Shown here piece after piece: positions 41,875-51,658 of a stretch of 64,000 nt of DNA. The notes under the pieces were generated by a model, which was not told the DNA's origin, ran no database searches, and worked only from the letters and a program-made list of their open reading frames with translations. This DNA is from Kovacikia minuta CCNUW1. GTDB lineage: Bacteria > Cyanobacteriota > Cyanobacteriia > Leptolyngbyales > Leptolyngbyaceae. How positions within the stretch are numbered: the stretch's first letter is position 1; every line of letters starts with the position of its first letter. The DNA lies in NCBI RefSeq assembly GCF_020091585.1, contig NZ_CP083582.1, positions 3,782,001-3,846,000 of the forward strand. Direction: 5' to 3'. A program made the position numbers and the translations under genes.

Positions 41875-42185
41875 GACGATCGCGAGAGAAAGATGGACGA
41901 TCGGTCATCAAACCATGTATTTTGTCAAAAATTGCTTGCTAAACGGCTCGACTTGCAGTACTTTTGTTTCTCACAACTCAAAATTCTCAATTCCTGAAGC
42001 GTTCCCTGAAGGTGCTACCAACACCCTCAAGGAACTAACCCCCAAACTGCCGTAACAGTCTGGTGGGCTAGTAAGGCAGTTTAGCACTCCACTAGCCACC
42101 CTTGTTTTGCTATGCAGATCAAAAACGGGGTGGCTTCGGTTTTGGGACGTTCTACCCCCTTAACTTTGTGGAGTTCTAGACTGCC
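41875..42185. other. Intergenic gap without supported gene
   Basis: About 310 bases with a GCTAGTAAGGCAG...GCCACCCTTGT stretch. The short frame ending at 42055 has an atypical composition and I do not support it. Confidence 0.35.
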
Positions 42186-42392
42186 ATGACTGATCAAACG
42201 TCTCTCATTCAAATCAATCCCGACTCCCGCATCCTCACCCTGCTTGTAATTGGCACCGAAGACAACGTTAGAGCGCACATCCTGCGACAACACAGCCTCG
42301 GCGTTGCAGAAGCAAACGCATGGAGCAAACCCCTCCCCGTTCCCAACTGCCCCGATAAAGTCATGTGCGTGCTCAATCGCATCATGGTCTAG
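42186..42392 (+). CDS. Small conserved hypothetical protein, 68 aa
   Basis: MTDQTSLIQINPDSRILTLLVIGTEDNVRAHILRQHSLG resembles a small protein family seen in many cyanobacteria. It is soluble, and the end, VPNCPDKVMCVLNRIMV, is well formed. Function unknown. Single gene, with no clear ribosome binding site visible. Confidence 0.6.
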   Translation: MTDQTSLIQINPDSRILTLLVIGTEDNVRAHILRQHSLGVAEANAWSKPLPVPNCPDKVMCVLNRIMV

Positions 42393-42549
42393 CTTGTGCC
42401 GATCGTATGCCTGCCAGGTCGATCGCTAAGGAATAGGAGTTATAGCAAGTGTCAGGTGTTAGGTGGACAGGTGACAGGGAAGAAATAGCCCGGATCAAAG
42501 AGTTGCAGCACCATAAAATGTCCTAACTTTCATGGCTACGGCTATAAAT

Positions 42550-42661
42550 CAGTCTCGACATTGGGTAGGGGTGGGTTTCGCTGTCAAATCTACTGTGCAG
42601 GCAAATTGTGCTGCTAAACCCGCCCCTTGCGGATTGATTCAATTCACGATCCTAAGGACTG
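42550..42661. mobile_element. MITE-like element, CAGTC-ended, copy 2
   Basis: The ends CAGTCTCGACATT and (reverse) CAGTCCTTAGGATCGTGAATT are inverted. Inside, TAGGGGTGGGTTTCGCTG faces CTGCTAAACCCGCCCC. It is related to 33550-33683. The flanking AAAT/AGTT gives no clear target duplication. Confidence 0.6.
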
Positions 42662-42704
42662 AGTTTTTGCCTTTTCTCAGCCCTCAGCATCTTTAACGCA
42701 CGAC

Positions 42705-43247
42705 CTAAGCTTCTTCCCAAAGCTGACGCACCGTACCCGGCAAATAACCAGCAATTTCCTGAATCCGCTCCGCTGACAGTTCGTCTTTCGTAGCTGAGAA
42801 AACAGCCTTTACAGCCCGCTCCACCTCAACGTGGGCAGGTAGCCCTGCCTCCTGCTTAATCCGAAACAAAAATGTTGTATCGCGGATTTGCAGGGTTGGA
42901 CGAATACGGCTAAGAAAATTGACGATCGGATTGGTATCTTTCCAAAGATCCTCAATTTCGGTCGCCAGGGGGGTAGCGGTATAGACGGTGCGATCGGTAT
43001 TCTCTTCCATCACTGGCTTGTGCAGTTCTTGAGCGACCTGATCGACGGATTCGTTGGTCATCATGTCGCGCATGGTTCGGAACACAACTTCAGAAATGTC
43101 TCTGGCATCGTAGATATCAGCAAGCCCCGCTTGAGCTGCCACTTTTTCTAAGAATGAATGATGCTGCTGATTTGGAAGTGCGCGAGAATCCCTAACTTCT
43201 GTCGGATCAATTTCTGGAATGGGTGGATTAAAAACTTCATCTGGCAT
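42705..43247 (-). CDS. DUF2267 domain protein
   Basis: A 180-residue protein. The N-terminal leader (MPDEVFNPPIPEIDPTEVRDS) is polar. The middle (FLEKVAAQAGLADIYDARDISEVVFRTMRDM) and the later VERAVKAVFSATKDELSAERIQEIAGYLPGTVRQLW give the DUF2267 pattern of paired helical repeats with LPxxxRxLW ends. Function is unknown; such proteins are often stress-linked. GAGGGA lies just upstream of ATG 43247. Confidence 0.82.
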   Translation of the reverse strand: MPDEVFNPPIPEIDPTEVRDSRALPNQQHHSFLEKVAAQAGLADIYDARDISEVVFRTMRDMMTNESVDQVAQELHKPVMEENTDRTVYTATPLATEIEDLWKDTNPIVNFLSRIRPTLQIRDTTFLFRIKQEAGLPAHVEVERAVKAVFSATKDELSAERIQEIAGYLPGTVRQLWEEA

Positions 43248-43780
43248 AATTCCCTCTCATGTTTTTTATCTGATCTGCTGCCATTGTTCAAAATCCCCCC
43301 AATAAAGGGCAATTCGATCAGTAACTTTGACAACAATGCCTATCAATAACATGGATGAGCTGAGAGATTTCAGCACCCCTCTGAAGTTTGAGAGTGATCC
43401 AGCCAAAAGTTATACCAATCGTCCATGCTAGGTTTTAGCACCCCAAGAAACAAAAATTGGCTATTTTCAGAGCAATTTGAATTGAAAAGACGACAGATCA
43501 GATAGGGGCGTTTGGCCAAACGCCCTTACAGGATGTTGATATGCCACGAAAACTATTTAAATGGGTATTAGAGCAGCGCCTTAAACAAAAGCTTCAATGA
43601 GGGAGTAGACGCAAGTAGCGACAACAAACCAGGTTTATTGATGGCGAAAGACAAAAGGCAGAAGGTGAATGACCGTATTGAATCGATTGACTGAATGACC
43701 TTATCAAAAGCAGGGATCTGGGAGTAGTTGCCCATCACGTCAAATAGGATTGCTGTAGAAGGTTGCAATTCTTTCTGAGA
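43248..43780. other. Intergenic gap without supported gene
   Basis: About 530 bases containing a TAGGGGCGTTTGGCCAAACGCCCTTACA palindrome, split as TAGGGGCGTTTGG (about 43504) and CCAAACGCCCTTA. There are no convincing frames or RNA genes. Confidence 0.4.
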
Positions 43781-45403
43781 TCAAGTTTTGTCGTACTCAA
43801 CCTTACCTTGATCTAATTTGATCATCCGATCGCCCAGATGGAAATAGTGGTCATCATGGCTAATAACGAGGATGGTTTTGTCACGGTTTTTTAGTTTTGG
43901 CAACAGTTCCGTGTAGAAAAATTCTTTAAAGATGGGGTCTTGGTCAGCTGCCCATTCATCAAACAGGTAAATGGGTCGATCTTCCAGATAGGCTGTGAGC
44001 AGTGCCAACCGTTTGCGTTGTCCCTGGGAAAGGGCTGTGGTGGAAAATCTACCATCGGCTTCAATGGTTACTTTGTGATCGAGTCGGAGTTGTTTCAGAT
44101 AGTCCTGGGCGATCGCGCCTGACTGGGAACTTTCTACGCCCAACAGTCGCTCGAATAAGTAGAAGTCCGAAAAAACCACCGAAAAATGCTGCCGATACCA
44201 TTCCCGGTTTTGGGTTGTAATGGGTTGTTCGTCTAGCAGAATTTCCCCCGTTTCGGGAACGTACAAGCCCGTGATCAGTTTTGCCAGCGTCGATTTACCA
44301 CTACCATTGCCACCGACGATAAAGACCAGCTCCCCCGGCTGAAAGGCGAGATCGATCGGACCCAGGGTAAAGCTACGGTCGTCTTGCTCGTAACCATAGG
44401 GATAGGTGACACCCTTGAGTTCTAACCGATGCCAATCTGCGGTGATCGCAGCAGGAGGGGGCAATGCTTCGGCACGATCGGCAAGGGTTAACCCCAACGA
44501 CTCAATTTTGAGAAACGAAATATTTGCCCTGGTGATGACCGGAAAATTATTCACAATGTCATCCATCGGGGTCATCAGATAAGTAAAGGTCAGGATATAG
44601 CCAGCCATTGCCTGGGGGCTAAGAGTCAGCAGGTTGGGTAAAACAAACAGAACAAACCCGATCGCAAAAAAGAACAGCAGTTTTCCCCAACTTCCCGCCA
44701 TTGCAAACAGGGTTAACCCCCGCACGTTGTAGCGGCGAAAGCGCACTACAGTTGCTTCCAAATCCTGATTCAGAAAATCCTGCCGCCGCTGGTAGTGGAG
44801 TTTGAGTTCCTTAATTCCCTCAGTCAAGGCGCGAAAATGTTTAAATAACCGATCCTGTTCCTCGCGGGCAAGCCCCAGCAGCTTTCCCCCTTTTCTCAAA
44901 AACTGCTGGCTACTCAGCATCGCTACCCCCATCAAGGCAAACACCAGCAGCAGGGCAGACCAGGAAAGCCAGGCAATATAAACCAGACACCCAAAGACGA
45001 TCGCCAAATCAATACAGATAAATGGAATTTCAAAGGCAGCATTGGCAACGGCCTGCACATCTTCCGTCAGGGTAGCTAACAGACGCGGATTTCCCACCTG
45101 TTCCAGATGGCGCAACTCGGACGCCAAAACTTGACGGCTCAGCCGCATACGCAACTCCATTACTGCCGCCTGCGACAGGCGCACCAGCATAACCTGCGAG
45201 ATGATGCTGGTAAACAGCGCTGTCAGTGCCAGCCCTGCAAACCCACCGATAATGATGGGGGCTGATGTACTGAAGGGTTGCCCCACAGCCCGACTGATCA
45301 GAGCAATCAGACCCGCACTGCTGATGCCACTCAGAAACCCGGTGGCAATCGCGATCGCCACCGTTTTCCAGGAAGACTGTAGGAGGAAAACAATAATATT
45401 CAT
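43781..45403 (-). CDS. Cyclic peptide export-type ABC transporter
   Basis: A 540-residue half-transporter (membrane domain plus ATPase) like SyrD/PvdE. I prefer ATG 45403 (MNIIVFLLQSSWKTVAI) because this matches the usual N-terminus; the frame runs back to 45469. Six helices occupy about residues 1-300. The ATPase has Walker A GGNGSGKSTLAKL, signature TTALSQGQRKRLALL and Walker B RPIYLFDEWAADQDPIFKEFFY. Members export siderophore or cyclic peptides or act in periplasmic maturation. No NRPS gene is adjacent, so the cargo is unknown. Monocistronic. Confidence 0.88.
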   Translation of the reverse strand: MNIIVFLLQSSWKTVAIAIATGFLSGISSAGLIALISRAVGQPFSTSAPIIIGGFAGLALTALFTSIISQVMLVRLSQAAVMELRMRLSRQVLASELRHLEQVGNPRLLATLTEDVQAVANAAFEIPFICIDLAIVFGCLVYIAWLSWSALLLVFALMGVAMLSSQQFLRKGGKLLGLAREEQDRLFKHFRALTEGIKELKLHYQRRQDFLNQDLEATVVRFRRYNVRGLTLFAMAGSWGKLLFFFAIGFVLFVLPNLLTLSPQAMAGYILTFTYLMTPMDDIVNNFPVITRANISFLKIESLGLTLADRAEALPPPAAITADWHRLELKGVTYPYGYEQDDRSFTLGPIDLAFQPGELVFIVGGNGSGKSTLAKLITGLYVPETGEILLDEQPITTQNREWYRQHFSVVFSDFYLFERLLGVESSQSGAIAQDYLKQLRLDHKVTIEADGRFSTTALSQGQRKRLALLTAYLEDRPIYLFDEWAADQDPIFKEFFYTELLPKLKNRDKTILVISHDDHYFHLGDRMIKLDQGKVEYDKT

Positions 45404-45530
45404 GCAAGTGATCGTTAAGCAGCCCCAATCTATACGCTGGAAATCTGTAAAATTCTGTAGATGACTCACTTTATCACCCGGAGACAGAGGACTTCTATTT
45501 CCGAGCCAGATGAATTGAATTCACTGTAGG

Positions 45531-45600
45531 ATGGGTTAGCGGTAGCGTAACCCATGCAGGCATTGAGTTTCATGCCTCAATTGACCGGCATGGAGCTTCA
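45531..45600. repeat. Dispersed intergenic repeat (GATGGGTTAGCG...GCGTAACCCATGC type)
   Basis: GTAGGATGGGTTAGCGGTAGCGTAACCCATGCAGGC is an inverted pair. A relative lies at 54020-54075 (GTAGGATGGGTAGAGCGAAG, then AAACCCACGCAGGTGTTGAG). It is a small palindromic element of unknown role. Confidence 0.65.
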
Positions 45601-45620
45601 GTGGAGGAGTAGAAGGTGTC

Positions 45621-46901
45621 ATGGAGTGTATTGCAGTCCTTGGACTGGGTTACGTGGGCTTAAATTTGTCCCTGGCTTTTGCCAAAAAGTTTCCTAACAC
45701 GATCGGCTTTGATATTGACTTAGAAAAAGTCGAAGCATTAAAGCAGGGAACCGATCCGAATGGGGAACGGTCTTTTGCAGATCTCAGCAGCTCCAGCTTA
45801 CAAATCACCAACGACCCGACCGAGATGGAGCCAGCGACCTTCTTCGTGGTGACGGCTCCCACACCGATCGACCAGAATCATCGCCCCGATTTGGCTCCCC
45901 TGATCAGCGCGTCGCAGATCGTCGGCAAGTTTCTGAAACCGGGCAGTGTGGTGGTTTACGAGTCCACCGTATACCCTGGCGTGACGGAGGATATCTGTGG
46001 ACCAATCCTGGCTCAAATCTCCGGATTGCGGCAGGGGATTGATTTTAAGTTGGGCTACTCCCCAGAGCGCATTAATCCGGGCGATCGGGAACACACCCTG
46101 GAAAAGATTGTGAAGGTCGTGGCAGCAGAGGACGCCGAAACCCTGGATCGGGTTGCCAGTGCCTATGAGCGAATCATTCAGGCAGGCGTGTATCGGGCAC
46201 CCTCGATTAAAACTGCCGAAGCCGCCAAAGTGATTGAAAACATTCAGCGCGATCTCAATATTGCGTTGATGAATGAACTGGCGTTGATCTTTGAAAAACT
46301 GGATATTCGCACTGCGGATGTGATTGCCGCTGCCAGCACGAAGTGGAATTTTTTACCCTTCAAACCAGGGTTAGTGGGGGGGCACTGTATTGGTGTCGAT
46401 CCCTACTACCTGACGGCAAAGGCTCAGGAATTGGGCTACCATCCCGAAGTAATCCTGGCGGGACGCAGAATTAATGACAATATGGGAATTTACCTGGCGC
46501 AACGGTTGATTAAGCTGCTGTCTGTGCATGCAGACAAACCGTTGAAACAGGCGCGCGTTGGAATTTTGGGATTGACGTTTAAGGAGAATGTGCGAGATTT
46601 GCGCAATAGCCGGGTTCCCGACATCGTTCGAGAGTTGAACCAATTTGGGATTGAACCGTTCATTCATGACCCGATCGCCCATCCCAAATCCGTCCAGCAT
46701 GAGTACGGAATTGAACTGAGTAACCTGGAGCAATTCACCAACCTGGATGCGGTGATCTTTGCGGTTACCCATCGCAATTATCTGGAAAATCTGCAAGATC
46801 AAGTAATCGGTTGTCTGCGATCGGGTGGAATTTTGATGGATGTTAAATCCGTCATCAAACCGCATGATTTACCGTCTGACCTAATCTATTGGAGCCTTTA
46901 A
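45621..46901 (+). CDS. UDP-sugar (GalNAc/ManNAc-type) dehydrogenase, TviB/WbpO-like
   Basis: A 426-residue NAD-dependent nucleotide-sugar dehydrogenase that converts a UDP-HexNAc to the uronic acid for surface polysaccharides. The Rossmann start is AVLGLGYVGLNLSLAF, VVYESTVYPGVTED and LGYSPERINPGD are conserved, and the catalytic Cys lies in VGGHCIGVDPYYLTAKAQ. The C-terminal domain begins VGILGLTFKENVRDLRNSR. The motif set is that of TviB/WbpO-like rather than UDP-glucose dehydrogenase enzymes. AAGG precedes ATG 45621. Its operon partners are not evident; the next gene is a binding protein. Confidence 0.9.
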   Translation: MECIAVLGLGYVGLNLSLAFAKKFPNTIGFDIDLEKVEALKQGTDPNGERSFADLSSSSLQITNDPTEMEPATFFVVTAPTPIDQNHRPDLAPLISASQIVGKFLKPGSVVVYESTVYPGVTEDICGPILAQISGLRQGIDFKLGYSPERINPGDREHTLEKIVKVVAAEDAETLDRVASAYERIIQAGVYRAPSIKTAEAAKVIENIQRDLNIALMNELALIFEKLDIRTADVIAAASTKWNFLPFKPGLVGGHCIGVDPYYLTAKAQELGYHPEVILAGRRINDNMGIYLAQRLIKLLSVHADKPLKQARVGILGLTFKENVRDLRNSRVPDIVRELNQFGIEPFIHDPIAHPKSVQHEYGIELSNLEQFTNLDAVIFAVTHRNYLENLQDQVIGCLRSGGILMDVKSVIKPHDLPSDLIYWSL

Positions 46902-46916
46902 GCTTGTTACCTTACT

Positions 46917-48221
46917 ATGCTTAAGCTTTGGTCTATTGCTGTCTCGGTCTTTGCCCTGGTTGGGACTAGCTTTGCCATGACTGCCTGCCAGGAAACAGGC
47001 AGCGAGAATCGGCAAGAAAACCCGTCTCCCACCTCTCCTGCTACCGATGCAGAAAGTTTGAAGCTGGGTGCGCTGCTTCCTGCCTCCGGCGATTTATCTG
47101 CCGTCGGTCCCCCTCTGATCGAGTCTGTTTCCCTATTGGTAGAAACAGTCAACCAGTGTGGCGGGGTGAATGGATCACCTGTAACCCTCACCGTTGCGGA
47201 TGATCAAACTGATCCCTCTGTGGGTGCGGAAGGAATCACCAAATTAGCTGATGTAGACAAGGTGGCAGGAGTCACTGGCTCCTTTTCTAGCAGCGTTTCG
47301 AGCGCAGCCGTGAATGTTGCCGTTCGCAGCAAGGTGGTACTCATTTCGCCGGGAAGTACCAGCCCAGTTTTTACCGAACAGGCAAAGAAGGGCAACTTTC
47401 AAGGCTTCTGGGCACGTACTGCTCCACCAGATACCTATCAGGCACGGGCACTTGCCAAACTGGCACGGCAGAAAGGCTTTCAACGAGTTGCCACGATCGC
47501 CATCAATAATGATTACGGGATTGGCTTAGAAAAGGAGTTTACACAAGCATTTAAGCAACAGGGCGGCACGGTGATGAATGAGAATAAACCTGCCCGCTAT
47601 GACCCAAAGGCAACCACCTTTGAGACAGAAGTGGGGGCTGCCTTTGCCAACAAACCAGAGGCAGTGATTGCGATTATTTACGGCGAAACCGGTAGCTTGC
47701 TGCTCAAGACAGCTTACGAACAAGGGTTGAGCCAGGGCGTGCAAGTGATGATGACCGATGGCGGTTATTCAGAAGCGTTTGTCAGGGAAGTGGGTAAAAC
47801 CGGGGATGGCAAGTTCATTTTCGCAGGCACGATCGGCACAATCCCCAGTGCTGACGGCAAAGCGTTGAATGCGTTTAAAGCGCTCTGGCAACGAAAGCAA
47901 AACAAACCGTTGAGTGCATTCGTTGCCCATGCCTGGGATGCAGCAGCCCTTTTAGTTTTGGCAGCAGAGGCAGCCAATCGCAATACGGGTGAGGGGATCA
48001 AAAGCAAATTGAGAGCCGTTGCAGATCCACCCGGAACCCCTGTTAGCGATGTTTGTCAGGCTTTAGCACGACTGCGTAAAGGCGAGGAGATTAACTATCA
48101 GGGAGCCAGTGGCAATGTTGATATTGATCAGAATGGAGATGTAATTGGTAACTACGATGTCTGGATTGCCAAAGAGGATGGCAAGTTAGCGATCGTTGGC
48201 AAAGTTAACCCTGCCAAATGA
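46917..48221 (+). CDS. Leu/Ile/Val-type ABC substrate-binding lipoprotein
   Basis: A 434-residue periplasmic binding protein of type I fold (Peripla_BP_6, LivJ/urea class). The signal peptide ends with FAMTAC, giving a lipid-modified Cys at about residue 24, followed by a Ser/Pro/Glu linker. Mature motifs are LKLGALLPASGDLSAVGPP, VTGSFSSSVSSAAV and ATIAINNDYGIGLEKEF. The ligand is an amino acid or amide, not defined. It starts 15 bp after the dehydrogenase stop and may be co-transcribed with it. No permease lies downstream; the next gene is convergent. Confidence 0.87.
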   Translation: MLKLWSIAVSVFALVGTSFAMTACQETGSENRQENPSPTSPATDAESLKLGALLPASGDLSAVGPPLIESVSLLVETVNQCGGVNGSPVTLTVADDQTDPSVGAEGITKLADVDKVAGVTGSFSSSVSSAAVNVAVRSKVVLISPGSTSPVFTEQAKKGNFQGFWARTAPPDTYQARALAKLARQKGFQRVATIAINNDYGIGLEKEFTQAFKQQGGTVMNENKPARYDPKATTFETEVGAAFANKPEAVIAIIYGETGSLLLKTAYEQGLSQGVQVMMTDGGYSEAFVREVGKTGDGKFIFAGTIGTIPSADGKALNAFKALWQRKQNKPLSAFVAHAWDAAALLVLAAEAANRNTGEGIKSKLRAVADPPGTPVSDVCQALARLRKGEEINYQGASGNVDIDQNGDVIGNYDVWIAKEDGKLAIVGKVNPAK

Positions 48222-48277
48222 TCTAGAGCCGAATGATCTAGAAATGTCTCCGATTCATTCTGAATCGATGGCTCCTC

Positions 48278-49321
48278 TCATTTCCAACGCAAACGGTAAC
48301 GGGTTAGCAAAATACTGACCAACATGCAGAGCAGGGAAGTAGAAACAATCACATCCGCAAGGTAACTGGGGAGATTGGCAGATCGGCTCATGGCATCGGC
48401 TCCGACATAAATTGCGGCAATGAAGAGGGCGGAAAATACCACGCCGATCGCATTGAGCTGTGCCAGCATAGCAACAATAATTCCGGTGTAACCAAAGCCA
48501 GGGGATAAATCGAGGCTGAGATAGCCCTTCAGTCCAGCCACTTCACTGACGCCGCCCATGCCTGCCAGTCCACCACTCAACAGAGCGGTGTACAGAATCA
48601 CCCGTTGAATGGGAATGCCTGCAAACAGAGCTGCCGTCTGATTTGCCCCGATCGCCCTCATCCGGTAGCCCAACACCATCCGACTGTTCATCAGCCACAC
48701 CAGGATGGCACAGACAAGGGCAATAATCAGCCCCCAATGGGTGCGTCCAACCAGCCTGGGTAAGGTGGCTTGGGCAATCACCGGAGTTGCCTGAGGCCAA
48801 CCCAAAGCCGAGGGATCTTTGAGGGGACCCTCCACCAAATAGCTGACCACCAGCAACACGATAAAGTTGAACAGCAGGGTCGTCACCACCTCATCCACCT
48901 GAATCCGGGTTTTGAGGATGGCAGGCAACAACAGCAGCACACCACCAAACAGAAAACCCGCCACAAAAATGAGCGGCAGCAGCAGGAACGAGGGTAAGGG
49001 CAGGAGTCCCGTACCAAACAGGGTTGCCGCGATCGCTCCGGCATAAAACTGCCCCTCTGCTCCAATGTTCCAGAAACGGGCACGAAAGGCGATCGCGACA
49101 CCCAACCCGGTAAATATCAATGGGGTTGCCCGCGATAAGGTTTCAGAAATGGCAAAGCCCGAACCCAATGCCCCTTTCAGCATCACCCCATAGGATTGCA
49201 ACGCTGGCACCCCTGTCCAGGAAACCAGCGGAATGCAGAGAATCAAGGCAGCAACGATCGCTGCAATGGGCGCAATGATTGCCAGGTAAATAGGAGTGTG
49301 CGATCGCTGCTCAAGTTGCAT
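48278..49321 (-). CDS. ABC permease of a BMP/nucleoside-type importer
   Basis: A 347-residue permease with about nine to ten helices. GLGVAIAFRARFWNIGAEGQFYAGAIAA is the signature of the YufP/nupP-like subfamily (BPD_transp_2), and GIPIQRVILYTALLSGGLAGMGGVSEVAG is the coupling region. It serves the binding protein and ATPase at 49977-52723. A second permease (YufQ-like) is normally next to it but is not found in the window; the Uma2 gene 26 bp upstream sits in its expected operon. Start ATG 49321. Confidence 0.9.
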   Translation of the reverse strand: MQLEQRSHTPIYLAIIAPIAAIVAALILCIPLVSWTGVPALQSYGVMLKGALGSGFAISETLSRATPLIFTGLGVAIAFRARFWNIGAEGQFYAGAIAATLFGTGLLPLPSFLLLPLIFVAGFLFGGVLLLLPAILKTRIQVDEVVTTLLFNFIVLLVVSYLVEGPLKDPSALGWPQATPVIAQATLPRLVGRTHWGLIIALVCAILVWLMNSRMVLGYRMRAIGANQTAALFAGIPIQRVILYTALLSGGLAGMGGVSEVAGLKGYLSLDLSPGFGYTGIIVAMLAQLNAIGVVFSALFIAAIYVGADAMSRSANLPSYLADVIVSTSLLCMLVSILLTRYRLRWK

Positions 49322-49347
49322 TCAGTAGTCGGTATAGCTAAATCAGA

Positions 49348-49938
49348 TTACACCTGTAAAGCGGCTCGAAACATTGTATTCGCTTCTACAGGAGAAGCCA
49401 TCATCAAACAACGATTCAGCAATTCTAAATCTAAATCGGGTAGACACTCACTGCGGGATACTTTTTCGTACCCTGACTGACGCAAACAGTAGAGTTCAAA
49501 CACCCCATCTTCCCAAAACCAGACTTCGGGAACTCCCATTAACTGATACTTTTGCAGCTTTGTTGGGCTACCGCTCGATACCACAATCTCAATGCACAAA
49601 TCGGGTACAGGTTTATCTGTCTCAAAACAAAACGACTGATCGGCTTGATATTCGGTGATACCTTCTACGACTTGACTAAAGGCTCCACTAGGAAAGTAGA
49701 CGATCGCTTTCTCAGTAAAGTAAATCCCCAACAGCAACCCCAACTGATAACTGAACAATTCATGGGGTTTGCCAATACCCATAATTTCCAAAATTCCTTC
49801 ACAGTAAGACAGGCGGACATTGGGAATCCCTTCAAAATCAGTCTGTAACGACTTAAACTTTTCCCAGGTCAGCCCTCGGAGGAGAATGTACTGTTTTGGT
49901 TCAACCGAAAATGGTTTAAGTGGTACCTGAACCATCAT
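49348..49938 (-). CDS. Uma2 family (DUF820) putative nuclease inside the importer operon
   Basis: A 196-residue Uma2 protein. YILLRGLTWEKFKSLQ, RLSYCEGILEIMG, then GITEYQADQSFCFETD and VPDLCIEIVVSSGSPTKLQKYQLMGVPEVWFWEDG carry the acidic and Lys positions of the fold. It resembles the Uma2 protein at 59030-59608 closely in layout. It lies between the ATPase and permease genes of the importer on the same strand, so the two are probably co-transcribed, with no functional connection evident. Confidence 0.88.
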   Translation of the reverse strand: MMVQVPLKPFSVEPKQYILLRGLTWEKFKSLQTDFEGIPNVRLSYCEGILEIMGIGKPHELFSYQLGLLLGIYFTEKAIVYFPSGAFSQVVEGITEYQADQSFCFETDKPVPDLCIEIVVSSGSPTKLQKYQLMGVPEVWFWEDGVFELYCLRQSGYEKVSRSECLPDLDLELLNRCLMMASPVEANTMFRAALQV

Positions 49939-49976
49939 TCAACGGGTGTCTGTTGGGTATAAGCAGTACTTCCAGT

Positions 49977-51491
49977 TTATCGCTCAATGTTTCCTGCCAT
50001 CATCAAGCCAATATCCTGTACTGAAATATCTTCGGCAGCAATGGATTGGGACAGCCTCCCTTTGTAGAGAACGTGGAGCCGATCGCTGAGACTCAACAAT
50101 TCTTCCAGATCTTCTGAGATGAGCAGGATTGCGGCTCCGCGATCGCGGGCATCCAGCAATTGTTGATGCACATAGGTGACTGCCCCCAAATCCAACCCCC
50201 GTGTCGGTTGGCTGGCAACAATCAACTTCGGATTGCGGGATAGCACCCGACTCAGGATCAGCTTTTGCATGTTGCCGCCAGAAAGCAAACGGACGATCGC
50301 AAACGGAGAGGGACAGCGGACATCAAACGCTTCAATTAATGCGACAGCATGACGATTGGCTGCATCCAGTTTGAGGAAGCCTGCTTTGGAAAAGTCTGGT
50401 TCCTGGTGGGTTTCCAGGATCAAATTCTCCCAGATGCTCATGTCGGGAATCAGTCCGGTGGTATGCCGATCCTCTGGAATCCGGGCGACTCCCGCTTCCA
50501 CCATTGTCACTGGGGAGGGTTTATGGACGGCTCTGCCATAAAGCCGCAAGCTTCCCTGGGAGGGAAAGGCTAGACCGCTGACCAGATCAAACAGGGCTGC
50601 CTGTCCATTTCCCGACACGCCTGCAATCCCCACAATTTCGTGCTGATGAACAGTCAGATTAACCGCTTCAATTAAATTTCGACGATCGGAAGATCGCACC
50701 GCAACCTGCTCCAATTCCAGAATAGGTTCACCGGGAGTGAGCGGTTCTCGAATGGTTTTGGGTAAGGGCTGACCGACCATCCGTTCTGCCAATGCTGAAG
50801 GACTCGTTTCTGCTGTGTTAACGGTTGCAACCACTTTGCCAGAGCGAAGGACAATCACCCGATCGCTGACTGCCATCACTTCCTGCAACTTATGGGAAAT
50901 AAACACAACCGAAAGTCCCACCTCGGTTAGTTTGTGCAGCGTGGCAAACAATGCGTCGGTTTCTGGGGGCGTCAAAACCGCTGTGGGTTCATCCAAAATC
51001 AGAATTTTGACATCCCGGTAAAGTGCTTTCAGGATCTCAACTCGCTGACGTTCTCCGACGGATAACTCACCCACCTTGGCATCCGGATTGACCACCAGCC
51101 CAAAGGTTTCTGATAAAGAAAGGAGGCGACGCCGCGCCGATCGCTGATTTTGCCAGGGTCGCCACAAGGGTTCCGTTCCCAGCGTAATGTTATCCAGCAC
51201 CGAAAGATTGTCTGCCAGGGTAAAGTGCTGATGCACCATACCAATTCCCGCAGCGATCGCAGCTCCCGGAGAACCCGATTTCAACACCGTTCCAAACACC
51301 TCAATGCTTCCGGTGTCTGCCGTATAGTGCCCGAATAGAATGTTCATCAGGGTGGTTTTTCCCGCGCCATTTTCACCCAAAAGCGCTAAAACTTCACCCT
51401 GGCGTAGCTCCAGACTGATATCATCATTTGCCAGCAAACTGCCAAACTGTTTACTGATATGGCTGAGTCGAAGAACAATTTCGGGGGGCAA
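49977..51491 (-). CDS. ABC importer ATPase, tandem (nucleoside/BMP type)
   Basis: A 504-residue protein with two ABC modules, as in YufO/RbsA. The first has Walker A LGENGAGKTTLMN, signature LSVGERQRVEIL and Walker B ILILDEPTAVLTPPE. The second has GVSGNGQAALFD (a degenerate Walker A), signature LSGGNMQKLILSR and KLIVASQPTRGLD. The C-terminal asymmetry is usual in the family. It energises the permease at 48278-49321 for uptake of nucleosides or related compounds. Confidence 0.92.
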   Translation of the reverse strand: MPPEIVLRLSHISKQFGSLLANDDISLELRQGEVLALLGENGAGKTTLMNILFGHYTADTGSIEVFGTVLKSGSPGAAIAAGIGMVHQHFTLADNLSVLDNITLGTEPLWRPWQNQRSARRRLLSLSETFGLVVNPDAKVGELSVGERQRVEILKALYRDVKILILDEPTAVLTPPETDALFATLHKLTEVGLSVVFISHKLQEVMAVSDRVIVLRSGKVVATVNTAETSPSALAERMVGQPLPKTIREPLTPGEPILELEQVAVRSSDRRNLIEAVNLTVHQHEIVGIAGVSGNGQAALFDLVSGLAFPSQGSLRLYGRAVHKPSPVTMVEAGVARIPEDRHTTGLIPDMSIWENLILETHQEPDFSKAGFLKLDAANRHAVALIEAFDVRCPSPFAIVRLLSGGNMQKLILSRVLSRNPKLIVASQPTRGLDLGAVTYVHQQLLDARDRGAAILLISEDLEELLSLSDRLHVLYKGRLSQSIAAEDISVQDIGLMMAGNIER

Positions 51492-51658
51492 GGGGGTAGG
51501 TGATAGGTGGTAGGTGGCAGGTGGTAGGTGGTAGGGCAGAGGAGATGGGGAGGTGGAGAGATGAGGAAGAAGTGAGGGGTGAGGGGGTGAGAAGATAATT
51601 TTTCATCCTTCATCCTTCATCCTTTATCCTTTCCCCTACCACCTACCACCTACCACCT
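51485..51658. repeat. Heptanucleotide repeat cluster in the importer operon
   Basis: GTAGGTG/GGCAGGT and GGGGTGA, then CCTTCAT/CCTTTAT and CCTACCA units lie between the ATPase start and the binding-protein stop. Confidence 0.88.

Noticed and set aside
41768-42055. 95-codon frame after the RAYT gene
   Set aside because: It overlaps the RAYT 3' end in another frame and continues into plain intergenic DNA; no ribosome binding site.
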